DNA from: Chlorella sorokiniana
Taxonomy: Eukaryota; Chlorophyta; Trebouxiophyceae; Chlorellales; Chlorellaceae
Length of the DNA stretch: 64,000 nt
Assembly (NCBI GenBank): GCA_025917655.1
Contig: CP084616.1
Coordinates: 868,001 to 932,000 of the forward strand
Direction: 5' to 3'
The position numbers and the translations under genes are program-made. How positions within the stretch are numbered: the stretch's first letter is position 1; every line of letters starts with the position of its first letter. The notes beneath the pieces are model-generated. The model saw only the letters and a list, made by a program, of their open reading frames with translations, had not been told where the DNA came from and made no database searches. Positions 13,001 through 23,937 of the stretch are shown piece after piece.

Positions 13001-14143
13001 TGTGAGCACGCGCGGCGCCGGTGGCGAGCCCACGGGCGGCGCGCCGGGGCTGCTGCGCTGGCCGCCGCCGGTCAGCCCCTCCTGCACAGCCACCTCCACA
13101 TCCGCCAGCTTGACCTGCAGCAGATCAGCGGCACAGCCGACGGGGTAATGGGTGGGCGGCCGCCTCCTGCTGGGCCCCCGCCGCTCGCCGGCAGCAGGCA
13201 TGGGCAGGCTGCGCTGCCGCTGCGGCGCCGCGCCCAAAGAGCAGCCGCGTGCGACAAAGCGCCCCGTGCCTGCGGCTGTCGCGTGCTGGCAGTGCGCGTC
13301 GCCACGATGCGACCCTGCTCCGGCCCGGAGCTGACGGTGGAGGTCTCCAGGCCCCAGTGCTGCGCGGTGCGGTGGGCCAGCAGGCGCTGCAGGCAAGGGG
13401 GGGGGGGCAGAGAAACGGGGGGCACCCATGTTCACCGTCACGGCAGCAGCGGCAGGCGCAAGCGGCAAACGCGCCGCTGGACGAGCCCGGCAGCGCCGCG
13501 TGTGGCGCTTGCTGCCGGCGCGCCTCGCGTCCGCGGCACCAGCGGCTGCTTGGCGGCCCTGCGCTGGCGCCGACGGCCTCCTGACCCCGCCAGGCGAGCA
13601 GCGCACCTCGTACGACGACATGTCCCCGAAAACACGTGCTGCGGCTCCTCGGTCAACACAAACGCCTCCACCTCTGCCTCCAGGGCCAGCACTGCATGCA
13701 GGGCACAGCAGCAGGCCGCTCAGCAGCTTGCACGCCTGCTTCCGCACGGCTCGTGGGACGCTTGCCAAAAAGCAGGACCCATGCGGCCTGCCCCGCCCGC
13801 ATGCGCGCCTGATGTCCGATTTTTGGGGTGTGCCAGTGCGTCCCGAAGGGCATGGTCTACGGCTGGGGGCGCCTGGACTACGCTACTTGCATCTGCGCTG
13901 GCAGGCTCCTCAGGGGTGGGGGCCCTGCGGGAGGGCGTGCGCCAATTAGAGGTGCTGCATCAGAAGCCGCCAATACACCGGCGCTCCGAAAGCCCGGCTT
14001 GCCCAGCCAAGCCCCAGCGTTGCGTACCCATCGGCGTCGGGCTCGGCCTGTGCTGCGCCATCACCCGCCGCAACCTCGCTCTCAATCTGTAAATTCTCAA
14101 GCTGCTCCGCTGCCTGCTCCCAGTCCTCTGCAGGAGCATCCAT
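10024..14143 (-). CDS. R3H- and SUZ-domain single-stranded nucleic-acid-binding protein
   Basis: Probable mRNA-binding protein. Start at 14143 (MDAPAEDWEQAAEQLENLQ, acidic). An exon near 13650 carries the helix that precedes R3H domains (LEAEVEAFVLTEEPQHVF...DMSSYE). The next, near 13400-13290, carries the R3H core RLLAHRTAQHWGLETSTVSS. A SUZ motif follows near 12650 (QEREQEYHRARARIFGE). The long C-terminal half is low complexity, rich in Gly, Met, Pro, Tyr and Ala (GGMAGPYGGM, GPMGPMGPGMAYGP, GMMPAGMMAAPMPG). It ends in a poly-Ala/Gln tail with a stop at 10024-10026. One apparent base loss lies in the C run 13624-13627, between VF and DMSSYE. The R3H and SUZ calls are secure; exact exon joins in the repetitive half are not. 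Confidence 0.8.
12158..12179. repeat. GGC/GCC trinucleotide run in the R3H protein gene
   Basis: Seven or so consecutive GGC units, read as an Ala- or Pro-rich tract on the coding strand depending on frame. Confidence 0.6.
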
Positions 14144-14449
14144 GACGCTGCTACCGACCGCAAGTTGAGCTAAGCCCCTGGCTGAACTCTGACAGTACCG
14201 TGAACAGCAACCATCAACTCAGCGCCATCGGCGACTGATCGGGTGGCATTGGGCCCTCCCTGGCCACACATAGTGCATATGGAGGCAAGCAGTACACGGG
14301 TGATGCCAATGGGTGGAGCGCATTGGCTCGATGCTGCCCTGATCCATGTCCCTGGCTGCTATCGCCCTCGCTCGCCAGCCCCTCCTCCGTTCGATCTCTT
14401 GGTTCTAGACCATCTCGCTTGTCGTGTCTGAGCGTCTTGGGCGGCTGGA
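14144..14449. promoter_or_regulatory. Shared divergent promoter, R3H protein / TTC1
   Basis: 306 bases between the two start codons, less GC-rich than the genes. Nothing else recognised. Confidence 0.45.
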
Positions 14450-16112
14450 ATGGTGATCATAGAGGACATTACCGAGCAAGAGGCGAAAAGGCCACTGCTG
14501 GGCCAAAAGAAGGCCACTGAGGCCGCAGCCCAGCGGGCCGTCCAGCAGGCAGCCGCGGCGGCCACAGCTGCTGCTGAGGCGGACGCACGGCAGTCGCCTG
14601 TGGCCGCAGGGTCTCAACAGAAACGCGAGGCACAGGAAGGCACTGTAGAGGGGCCATCTGGTGTCGGAGAGGATGGCGCTGCCAGCCAGCAGCCCCCGAG
14701 CTCACTGAGGCCGACAGGGTGAGGGCCGCTGGGCGTCGGGGCAAGGTTGTTCATTGCGGTTGCCGTGTGCAGCCTGCACACCTCAAGAGCGTCGTCACGC
14801 TGGGTTTGGCCTGCAGCAAGGCTTCGATTCTTGAAAGCAGGACATGGTGTTCAGCAGGCGCCCCATCGTTGCCTCTGGCCGCCGCCCCCCCCCCCGCGCC
14901 CCCAGCAGGAGCAGCTGGAGCAGGCAGAGGCACTGAAGAAGGAGGGGAACGAGCTGTATGCCAGAGGGCAGTGCGAGGAGGCATTGGTGGGTGGAAGGAG
15001 AGGGTGAACTGCCGCTGGATGCGGGAGCAACTTGGTGCGGGCCTGAAGGCATCAAAATGAGCAGCTGTTGCAGGGCAGCGGAGTGGGAGTCACTGAAACG
15101 GCCAGCTGCTGCCTGCCTACTGCGTTGCAGACCAAGTATGCAGCAGCTCTAGAGGCGGCGCCAGAGGCGGCAGCGCAGCAGCGAGCTGTGTATCACGGCA
15201 ACCGCGCGGCTTGTCATGCCAAGCGGGAGCAGTGGGCTGAGGCGGCGCAGGTGGGGCTCGTTGGCAGCGGCGCTGGCGGCTGCCCTGGCCCCAGCACGGC
15301 GCAAGCAGCGAGTCGAATCTCTCGCACAGACAGATCTTGCCCATGCGTATGTTGTGCCGCGGCCTACCATTGCTCTGCAGCAGGCATCCGACCAGAGCCG
15401 CCGCATGCTTGCCTCGCTTCCGCCTTTCCCCGCTCTGCAGGAGTGCAGCGCGGCACTGGAGCTGGACGCAAAGTACACAAAGGTGCTGCTGCGCCGCAGC
15501 GCCGCTTACGAGAAGCTGGACGACCTGGAGCGCGCGCTGGCAGATGCAGAGAAGGTGGGTCGGCAGCCCTGAAGAGCTGCCATGCTTTGACGGTGCTGCG
15601 CAGCTCTGTGTGGCGCGGGAGTTGTCGCACCCGCGACTGAGGCAGTTTGGCAGGCCTCTGCAGCGCCAGCAGGCCTCGACCTGCAGGCAGTACCGCCCCT
15701 CCTTGCAATGCAGGTGCTGGAGCTTGACCCTGGCAATGCAGCGGCAACCAGCGCCGTGAAGCGGCTGACGCCGCCGGTGACGGAGCGGCGGGAGAAGCTG
15801 AAGGAGGAGATGCTGGGTGGGCGGCCAGCAAGCTGCAACCCGCGAGCTGAGCACGCCTTTGCCCAGAGGAATTTTGCAATCCTCTGACTGGGTCCCCAGC
15901 TTGCATTCTGGATTGCTTTGCGCTGTGCCTATCTCGAGGCCTCGTTCACTCTGGGTGGCGCGGGTTCCCATTGTGACCTCGCGTCCTGCCATGCAGGCAA
16001 GCTCAAGGACCTCGGCAACATGGTGCTGGGCAAGTTTGGGCTGTCGGTGGACAACTTCAAGGCGGAGCAGGACCCTTCCACCGGCTCCTACTCCATCAAG
16101 TTCCAGCAGTAA
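14450..16112 (+). CDS. TTC1: Tetratricopeptide repeat protein 1 (TTC1) homologue
   Basis: TPR adaptor or co-chaperone protein. Start at 14450: [13 protein letters not shown], then an Ala/Gln-rich charged head. TPR units are spread over short exons: [20 protein letters not shown] near 14930, [20 protein letters not shown] near 15195, [26 protein letters not shown] near 15450 and [18 protein letters not shown] near 15720. [19 protein letters not shown], then FGLSVDNF and a C-terminal SYSIKF, is the family signature, and the family's last residues are matched just before the stop at 16110-16112. About six exons. Partners such as Hsp90 are known for relatives and not shown here. Confidence 0.9.
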
Positions 16113-16474
16113 GCGAGCCCCTCACCCCGCCCACCCCGCAGCGCCGCAGCGCACCGCCTGTGCTCAGCAAGTATGCCGGCCACTTCTGCCTGCTGGCCAT
16201 GCATGCCCTGCTGCCATTTCATAGAATGTTGTTAGACTGTTAAAACGAGCCCAGAGCTGAGAGCGAGCGCTGCACGCGGCAGTTCAGAGGGCCGTCCTTT
16301 GCAGCATGCTGTGCTGCCCTGTGTGCTGAGGCCCCCTCATCCAGCACAGTGTCACTGGTGTGTTACACCGGGGGAGGAGGCATGGAGAGTGGCAGAGGTC
16401 AAGCGGGCCTGCGTCAGTTCAGACGGCACAGGCCGGTCTCGAGCTTGGAAAGATTACAGGCAGTTGGCAATAGC
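16113..16474. other. Convergent 3' region, TTC1 / plastocyanin
   Basis: 362 bases, no gene seen. Candidate minus-strand TGTAA signals for plastocyanin are at 16458-16454 and 16367-16363. Confidence 0.5.
16454..16458 (-). terminator. Candidate TGTAA polyadenylation signal, plastocyanin
   Basis: TGTAA on the minus strand 17 bases after the stop codon; a second copy is at 16367-16363. TGTAA is the usual chlorophyte poly(A) signal. The first copy is rather close to the stop, so the second may be the one used. Confidence 0.4.
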
Positions 16475-17453
16475 TCACTGCACGGTGATCTTGCCTGCGG
16501 GGACGGCAAGGGGGCATGCAATGGCACGTCACAGCACAGCAGCAGCAGCGCGCAGTCACAGCCAGGCTGCATGCATGCACCACCAGATGCACAGCCGCAG
16601 GTGGTCGCAGGCAGCTGCCGGCCCCTGCCCCGCCCCACGCACCGGCCATGCCAGCGCCCTGGTGGGGCTCGCAGTAGTAGCTGTAGGAGCCGGCGGTGTC
16701 AAGCTTGATGGCGAAGGTCTCGCCGGGGGCGTTGAGGTAGTCCTCGTGGCTGATGGCCTCGGCGTTCACGCCCTCGGGCACCTCGTCCTCGTCAAACACG
16801 ACGTTGTGGGGAAGCCGGCGTTGTTGACAAAGGTGATGGACTCGCCCTTGGCCACGGTCAGGCTGGCGGGCTCGAACACCAGGGCACCTGCATTGGCGGG
16901 GGCCCGGAACACAAGGGTAGGAGGAAGCGCCGGGGAGGGGCGCTGGCCGCCCGCGCAGCTGGCCGCCGCTGTCGGCAGGGCTGGGCGGATGCCCAGGATA
17001 GCAAGACTCTGCCGGCGTTCACATAGCAAAACAAGAAGATGGCAACTGCCAGCATTTTAGGCACCCACCGTTGTCAGCACCTGCAACAGGGGAGGAGGAT
17101 AAGGGGGTAAGCGCTCAGGGATCATGGCCAGCAAGACCGTCAGAAAGTGGGCAGCTGAGCTTGCAGCAGGCTTCCGACATCGCCATCGGGCTGTTTGCAG
17201 GGAGCCGTGGACCCTGGCTGGCGCATTGCTGGAAATCGTGATGCAGTCCTGCCCAGGCCGCTCGCCCCCTCTGCAGGGACCCTCACTCACCCAGCTTCAC
17301 GGTGGCAGCGTTGGCGGACAGAGCCAGAGCCAGGGAGGCGACGCCAGCGCCCAGGGCCTTGGCCACACGGGGCATGGCAGCCACCACCTTGGGCTGGGGC
17401 TTGGCCTGCTGGGCCTGGGCCACGGTCACCTGAGCACGCACAGCGGTCTGCAT
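16475..17453 (-). CDS. PETE: Plastocyanin precursor (chloroplast lumen electron carrier)
   Basis: Blue-copper protein carrying electrons from cytochrome b6f to photosystem I. Four coding exons: 17453-17291, a 12-base microexon 17080-17069 (GADN junction), 16887-16643, and a 20-base last exon 16494-16475 (GKITVQ, stop). The presequence is bipartite: [16 protein letters not shown], then a hydrophobic thylakoid transfer segment ending SANA before ATVKLGADNG. Copper ligands Cys and His (YYCEPHQ) and Met (GAGM) are plain. The first His ligand (AGFPHNVV) is broken in the given sequence: one C is missing from the run at 16808-16811. With one base added, the four exons total 441 bases, exactly 146 codons plus stop. 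About 145 residues is normal for algal precursors. The gene is very likely functional. Confidence 0.93.
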
Positions 17454-17984
17454 GATGTCTAATTGAGCTGCCTCACAACAGTGGTGGCGATGGGCGGAGT
17501 GATGCAGATGAGCTGGGATGATCTTTTTGGAAAGGAGGAACACGTGCAGCACGGCCCGCGTTCCGCCTTTTAAACGCTGAAAAGCCAGCAGTAGGTCAAC
17601 TAGAAAATAGATGGGTTGCTAGCGCGGCTCTCCGGGGATAGTCGGACAAGTCAGGGTATATTTGGAGCGGCTTGTGGCACCCCGGGAGTGGCGCATTGTA
17701 GCCCTAAAGGTCTCCCAAGTTGCAAAGCTACCCTGACCAACCCACATGACGCACGTGGTCACTCAGCTGCGCCTCCTCCTGCCAAGCCTTGCACAACCGC
17801 CACGCAGCCCTGGTGGAATCACAAAGTACCCACCCCTGAGCAGCATAGCATGGCTTTAAAAATACAGCTGCCTCACATTGCAAGCGGCCTCGTGAGGGGC
17901 AAAAGGGGCAGGGATCCAAAGGGCAGCACCGATTGAGAAAAGGGGGCGGCATGCGGTGTGAACGACAGGCTGCTGGTGGCAGCC
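17454..17984. promoter_or_regulatory. Plastocyanin upstream region
   Basis: 531 bases between the plastocyanin start and the 3' end of the V-ATPase d gene, both minus. An AT-richer element (ctttttaaac type) sits about 120 bases upstream of the ATG, near 17565-17575. A lone GTAC at about 17825 is not enough to claim a copper response element. Confidence 0.4.
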
Positions 17985-20722
17985 TCAGTACGTGAACACG
18001 ATGCCGTCCTGCACCCTGTTTTTCTGGTCCTGCGCCACGCACTCTGCTATCCACAAGATGTTGCGGATCTCCTGCTCCCTGCACGGCGGCCCAGAGACGC
18101 GCGGGCGGCAGCGCAAACAACGCGTCAACGGCTGGATGGCCGGTAGCAAGCACGCTGGCGCTGCATCCCCCAGGGGAAGGGAGCGTGCCCCCCCCTTTCC
18201 ATCTCCACGCCCCCGTCCCCCACCTGAGGCGCATGTACGAGTAGAAGACGGCGTAGTGGAACTGCTGCTCGTAGGTGGCCATGAGCTGGCGCACCTCCTC
18301 CTCGTACATGATCTTGTCCAGCATCTGCGTCTCGCCCAGCCCCAGCTGCACACAGGCGGGGGCCGGGGGAGCGGGGTGTTCAGGAACCAGGAAGGGCAGG
18401 CAAGGGGGTGGGCGGTGGTGGTGGTGTGCGTGTGAGTGTGTGTGTGTATGTTGGAGGGGGGGATGAGCTGACAAGCTCAGGAGCAAACACAGGCAGGCTG
18501 TCGCCCGGGCTCAGAAGAGGCCACAGCGGGCACGCTGCGAGCTCAGTGCAGGTGCCCAGGGCCCCGCCTCACCCTGCTGAAGATGGCCTGGTAGGGCGGG
18601 CACTTCTCCATCGCTGCACGGATCTGGTCAAAGTCCTCGGCCACCGCCAGCTCAGCCTGCGCGTAGGGAGGAAGGGGCGCAGGCGCGTGAGGGGCACAAG
18701 CCAAGCAAACACAGCTGGGCGGTGGGGGAGGGGGCAGCAGAACTGACGCTACCTCAGGCGCCACTCGCTGGGTGCATGGCGGGCCGGCGCGCAAGCTAAC
18801 TCCACAAGATTCATGCCCTGCGCACAGCAGCACAAGCGATGCATCCCCGGCCCCACACGCGCCCGCCAGCCCAGCCAGGTGCAGCTCACCTGGCCATGCG
18901 GATACAGCATCCCAAAGTTGGCGTACAACTTGCGCCGATCGTCCCGCGTCAGCTCCGTCCCAATTGAGTTGAGCGTGATGTTGAGTGCGCGGCGGTCGGC
19001 CTGCAAGCGGGGCGGCGGCGGGGCGGCGCACGCGGCAGTGAAGCACCAGACTGGCGGGCTGGGAGCCGTGGGCCGGGCTGCGCGTTGCAGTGCGGCCGCG
19101 TGTGGCCACCGTCCTGCTGCGCGCTCAGCCCCGCAGAGTCCATCTGGATGACCCCTTCGTTGCTTGCCCCCATCCCCACCAAACACCCACCCACACCCAC
19201 ACATCCCCACCCGCTCACCTCAAACGACAGCAGCTCTCCCATGACCCCGCCCGTGGTGCCGCCCAGGCGGTGCACAAACGCGGCAAAGTCGTCGAGGTAC
19301 GCCTTGTACAGCGTGTTGCGCATCACCTGCGCCAGGGGTTGGGGAGGGGGCGAGGCCAGGGTGCGCTTGCAGCAAGGCGACGCAGGTGGCTGCGCAACGC
19401 CGGCTGAGCTGCACGCTCTGTTCACCCGCCCGCGCGCATGCGCAGCTGTGCCGCAGCGTCCAGCCCCTTGATCGCAGCAGCGACGCATTGGGGCCCACAT
19501 CAACAGCTGGCGGCAAGCCTCCCCATCGCGCCGGAGAGCCCACAGCATTCCTGCAGCATGCACCCTGCCGGCAGCGGCGGCCCCGTGCGCCCGCCCCGCC
19601 CGCACCTCGATGTTCATCTCGTCCAAATCTTCCGAGGTGAGGTTGTCAGAGAAGTAGGGGGCCAACGGGGTGTCCACCAGCACCAGGCGGAACAGGTCGC
19701 GCATGTTCTGCGCCACTGCCAGGCTGGCAATCGCGTCAAACATGCCCAGCGGGTTGCACTTCTCCAGCAGCTCCTGCGGCGGCGGGAAGACGGTGCAGGC
19801 CCTGCTCGCAGGCAGCTCGCCGCCGGCAAGGCCGCGCCGTGCAGCCGGCTGACGCGACAGGGGCAGCCCTGGCTTGCCCTCCAGCAGCGCGGTGGCAGCC
19901 CGGCGGCAGCGCCGCTGCTGGCTGCCCACGCAGGAGAGCGGCAGGGCCGCCATCGCGGGGCGGCCGCAGCCCCGCTGCGCGCCTGCTCCCGGCCCACCTG
20001 CACATCCCGCTCGTGCAGCGAGCCCGTCACTATCAGCACCACGTTGTCGATCATGTGGCCGTAGGTGCAGTAATCCAGGAAGCGCCCCAGCGGCTCCCCC
20101 GCCTGCGACACCACGGCAGCGGCAGCGAGGGTGGAGCAGCCGCGGCAGGAAGCCGGACGCACGACACGCGCGGATGCGCAGCGGCCGCGCCACGCTGCTC
20201 ACGTTTTCCCGCAGGTAGCGCCAGTCCGCCACCAGCTTGCGCGTGCAGCAGTCCACCAGGGTGGTGGTGTGGATGGGGAGGCCTCGTTGGCCAGGAAGGG
20301 GCCGTAGTCGGTGCCCGTCTGCAGCGCAGGACCCAGGATCAGTTGTGCGGCGGGAAAAGCAGCGGAAAGATCTCCATCAGGAGCATGTAATCCGAAGAGA
20401 GCAGAGGAAGCCTGTTAGATCGAGAGCTGCAGCAGCCGCGGGCCCAGGGCGACACAGAGGCCAGTCGGCGCCTCGCACCAAGTACAGCTTTATGTCTTCA
20501 AGCGTCTCGCACTGGCAGAGGTTGTTGTAGTCTGCTGTTGTGAGCAGGCCCAGCTTGTAGCCGCGCACCACCGCCTCTGCAAGCACAGCAGCAACTCAGC
20601 TGGGGTGGCAGCCTGCCGCCAAGGCAGCATGCATGTTTTTAGCCAATGCCGGGTGGCATGGCGGCACAGGCATCACAGCAAGCCTCACCCAGAAACCCAT
20701 CCTTCACATTGAAGAGACACAT
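17985..20722 (-). CDS. VMA6: V-type H+-ATPase subunit d (V0 sector)
   Basis: Peripheral subunit coupling the V0 ring to the central stalk of the vacuolar proton pump. The start ATG at 20722 opens [12 protein letters not shown], spliced to [23 protein letters not shown] (20580-20510), a family hallmark. Then come [12 protein letters not shown] near 20305, [20 protein letters not shown] near 20060, [20 protein letters not shown] near 19745, [17 protein letters not shown] near 19310, [20 protein letters not shown] near 18955, [10 protein letters not shown] near 18590 and [21 protein letters not shown] near 18250-18080. Stop at 17985-17987. Close to plant VHA-d throughout, about nine exons, no membrane span as expected. 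One C appears to be missing from the run 20275-20278, inside the NEASP...[11 protein letters not shown] exon. Confidence 0.95.
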
Positions 20723-21362
20723 TTCTGACGTGTCCTCGCCGAACGCTGCACCATCAAGGCGGAGGAGCGAATCGAATGAGGAATCCCAGCTAGGGCACTG
20801 TGCAGGCGGCGGGGCGGCTGCCGCCTCTGCCCGGCAGGGCGGCCTCCCCCTCCCCCTGGCGCCATGCTGTTCATCAATCCGTTCATGCACGTATAGCCAG
20901 TGGCAGTAGCGACAACGCAGCGGGTGGGGCTCGGGGCTGGCAGGTGAAGCCCTTTCACAGACTGCACAGGCATTGTGGAGGCGCTCAGCTACTTACACAT
21001 GGCGCCGGCTTTGGATCACGTGCTGGCGGGGCCTCCGCTGTCGCTGGTCTTGGGCACACACGATCCGTGGCCACAGGGGCTGGTGAGCCTGGCTCCAGGG
21101 ATGACAACGAGTACTTGATCTGCAGGGAAGTTTGTTACGGGGAACATCAGCGCACATGAGCTCGTCTTGGGGCGGAGCATGAACACGTGGACCCTCCCGC
21201 TGAGAAAACCGTCTCCCTCTCTTGGAGCATCTCGGAGCGGCCAATTACCCACAATTTGGGTGTGAAATATATGTTTGACTACTCTTGGCCGGTCTAGACT
21301 GCCTTGGGGCGGCCCTGCGTAACGGGCTCCTTTTGACGGCGGGCTGAAGCGCTTCGAGGGAC
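20723..21362. promoter_or_regulatory. Divergent intergenic region, V-ATPase d / four-TM protein
   Basis: 640 bases between divergent start codons. Frames in it do not resemble known proteins; taken as two promoters and 5' UTRs. Confidence 0.45.
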
Positions 21363-23190
21363 ATGAGGAACCTGTTGGGACTGTCGGCCGATAGGCTGCG
21401 CGTGCAGGCACGTGGTGGCGGACTCTGCGAAGGCTGTGGCAGCCGCCGCCAAATGGTGGGCGAGACGTCATACCTGCATGCGACGCACCCCGCATGTTCT
21501 CCCATGCAGGCAATCATCGCGTGCACTGCCTCCCTCCTGGCAGCCTCAGCACTGCCAGTCGTCTCATACATCTACGTGTTTCAGTATGCCGCCACGGAGC
21601 TGGGCCCTTTCGCCTGGACGCACTGGGCGGTGGTCGGCTTTGCTTGCCTGCTGGGCCTCTCTGCACACAGCCTGAACCACAGAGGTGAGCCCTGCTGGGC
21701 GTGGACGTCGCAGCAGCACGCAGCTTCAATGCAGGGAGCTCGCCTGTCTGCAAGTTGATTCATGCACTCTGCCCTCCCTGCCTCGCAGCCCTGCTTGCCC
21801 TGCACGCCGCGCTGTGCTGCATGCTGGGCGCCGCTCTGGGCGGCTTTGACACGGCATTCTGGTACCAGCTGACCACGCGGTGCCAGACCTTCCAGTCCGT
21901 CTTCACAGGCTGCCAGGGCTGCACCTGCGCCAACAGCAACACCTGCACGGCAGCCAACCTGGCCAACGACGTGCAGTGCCAGGGGTGAGGCGGCCCGTGG
22001 GTGCACACGGCTCCCACCACCGGCTGCAAGGCCCAGCACCTCTACGCTGTCACCTTCGCGGGGTCTTCCGTTAGCCCCTTGCCATCATTCCATCCCCTCC
22101 CATCCCGAGCACCGCTCCGCACCCCTGCCTGCTGCAGCTGCAAGGCCTACCCAGTCGAGGCCTGCGAGCCGGCGGTGCAGACCACGCAGCAGTTTGTGAT
22201 CGCGTTCACGGTGCGCGCCCTGCCCAGCCTGGGCAGCCCTGCACAGGCTGCCGTGCTCCTGGCTGTTGCTGGTGAACGCCGCGCTCTTCATTCTCTGACG
22301 AGTGTTGATGCCACGGTCTGGCAGGGCCTGGCAGCCGTGGTCTTCCTGGCGCTGCCTGTGTTCTACAGCCTGCTGGTGCTCTGCCGCCTGGAGGGCAGCG
22401 CAGCTGTTGATGGTGAGGCCGCTGGCCGACCAGGCTTGGTGGCTGAAGCAGCGCTGCCGGTGCCGGTGTTGCTGGCTGGGGTTTGATGGAACTGACCCAA
22501 GCCCACCCTCCCCGCCCCCGCGCCCAGCCGCCCGTCGCCAGATGGTGAGCTTTGCGGTTGACCAACAGACGACGCTGGTGGAGAGCAACGAGAAGCCAAA
22601 CGTGACGCCCTCCATGCTGGGCGCGTGGGTGGGCTTCCTGCTGGCCTCCGGCGACGACGGATGTGCTGCCATCGGCGAGAAGGTGAGCGGCGCCGCGCCG
22701 GCTCCTGGCTCAGCCCCTGATAGCCTGCACCGATCTTGGGGCACCGGAGCATCAAGGACGCGACCTCTTGGTCTTTAATGTTCAGGCTGGCAACGCCTCT
22801 TGCCTCTCTCTGCTCCCTGCCTGCTCGTTACAGTGCCGAACCGTGCTGGCGGGGCGGGGCTTTGAGCTGGACATCAAGTTGGCGTCCGGCAGCAAGCGGA
22901 CCAAGGCCAAGGCAAAGAGGCCAGCCAAGCGCGGGGCAAGCAAGGAGGTCAGGAGGGAGGAATGGAGGGCGGGCAAAGATTGCGACGGATATGCCCTTGT
23001 GAGCACCTGCTGAAGGCCCCATCCTCCAACCATTTCCGTGCGCCGCTCGCAGATTGTGGCGGACTCGAGCCGCTCCCCTGCTGCTGCCGACTCTGAGGCC
23101 TACGCGGCTGCTGAGGCGGGCAGCCGGCCGATCCGCCCTGGGCAGGTGGCAGCAGACCGCCATGCACAGTTTGTGACGCACGCGATGTGA
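21363..23190 (+). CDS. Four-transmembrane Cys-rich protein with tetraspanin-like layout, function unknown
   Basis: I do not recognise the family. Exons read as 21363-21684, 21789-21984, 22138-22210, 22325-22412, 22528-22682, 22834-22947 and 23053-23190, all joins in phase with GT-AG signals. Hydrophobic segments: AIIACTASLLAASALPVVSY, HWAVVGFACLLGLS, ALLALHAALCCMLGAALGG and LAAVVFLALPVFYSLLVL. Between segments 3 and 4 lies a loop of about 75 residues with eight Cys (RCQTFQSVFTGCQGCTC, NTCTAANL, QCQGCKAYPVEACEP). The tail is cytosolic-looking and basic (KRTKAKAKRPAKRGASK), ending THAM. The topology mimics tetraspanins, but the canonical CCG motif is not obvious. The first exon could contain a GC-AG intron (GCACGT...CATGCAG). 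Confidence 0.65.
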
Positions 23191-23937
23191 GTCGACCAAC
23201 CCGGGAGACGCTCCAAACGGTCATGGAGGTGGCTGGGATACCACAACAGGGGCAGGGCTGCATAGAGACTTGCTGGGGACCCTTGATTTATCTTCGAATA
23301 GCCACATGATACCTAGGATGGTTGTGCAGCAGCCCAGGTCAGCAACATGCGGCAAGGAATTCTTTGCTTTTCCCTGACTCCAGAACTGTACTTCGCCCAT
23401 GACAAATCTGCTCCTCCTCCCGCTCATGCGCCTATAGCTTACCACACTGGGCACTGCAGGGAAGTGCCGCCACCATCACCAAGTCCTCATGTGGGCATTG
23501 GGCCTCCTGTAACTGGGTGGGGTGACAAGCCCCCATGAAGGGTCCTTGCATGCTTGCCTGGCACCGCCCGTAGCGCGGGCAGCAGTACCCATGGCTGCTT
23601 GACTTTTAGGCCCTTTCGCACGGCCATTACCTGCTAAATTGGAGAATTATAGTTCATCTTTGACCTGTTACCGCGCTATGGGAGCCGAGCTGAAGAGGAA
23701 GCGGACGGTCCGCTATGCGCTGGCCAACTCCTTCGTCCAAAGCTGCTCCAAAATCGTCAGGGCGCTTGATGGCAGTGCCAGGAAGCGGCGCGGCTGGTAA
23801 GACTGGGCGCAGCTTTTGTCTGGGGCGTGAAGCGGCTCTTTCACTGTCTATTTCCTTGGCGCTGCCGTCTTGTTTGTCATGAATTACCAAAACCAATAAT
23901 CACAACCGCTTGAATGTAGCTGCAAGCCACAGCACCG
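23191..23937. other. Intergenic region, four-TM protein to carotenoid dioxygenase
   Basis: 747 bases, both flanking genes plus-strand. TGTAA at 23508-23512 is a plausible poly(A) signal for the upstream gene. AT-rich patches near 23630-23660 and 23880-23910 may belong to the downstream promoter. No gene recognised. Confidence 0.5.
23508..23512 (+). terminator. Candidate TGTAA polyadenylation signal, four-TM protein
   Basis: Plus-strand TGTAA about 320 bases after the stop codon at 23190, a typical distance for a green algal 3' UTR. Confidence 0.4.
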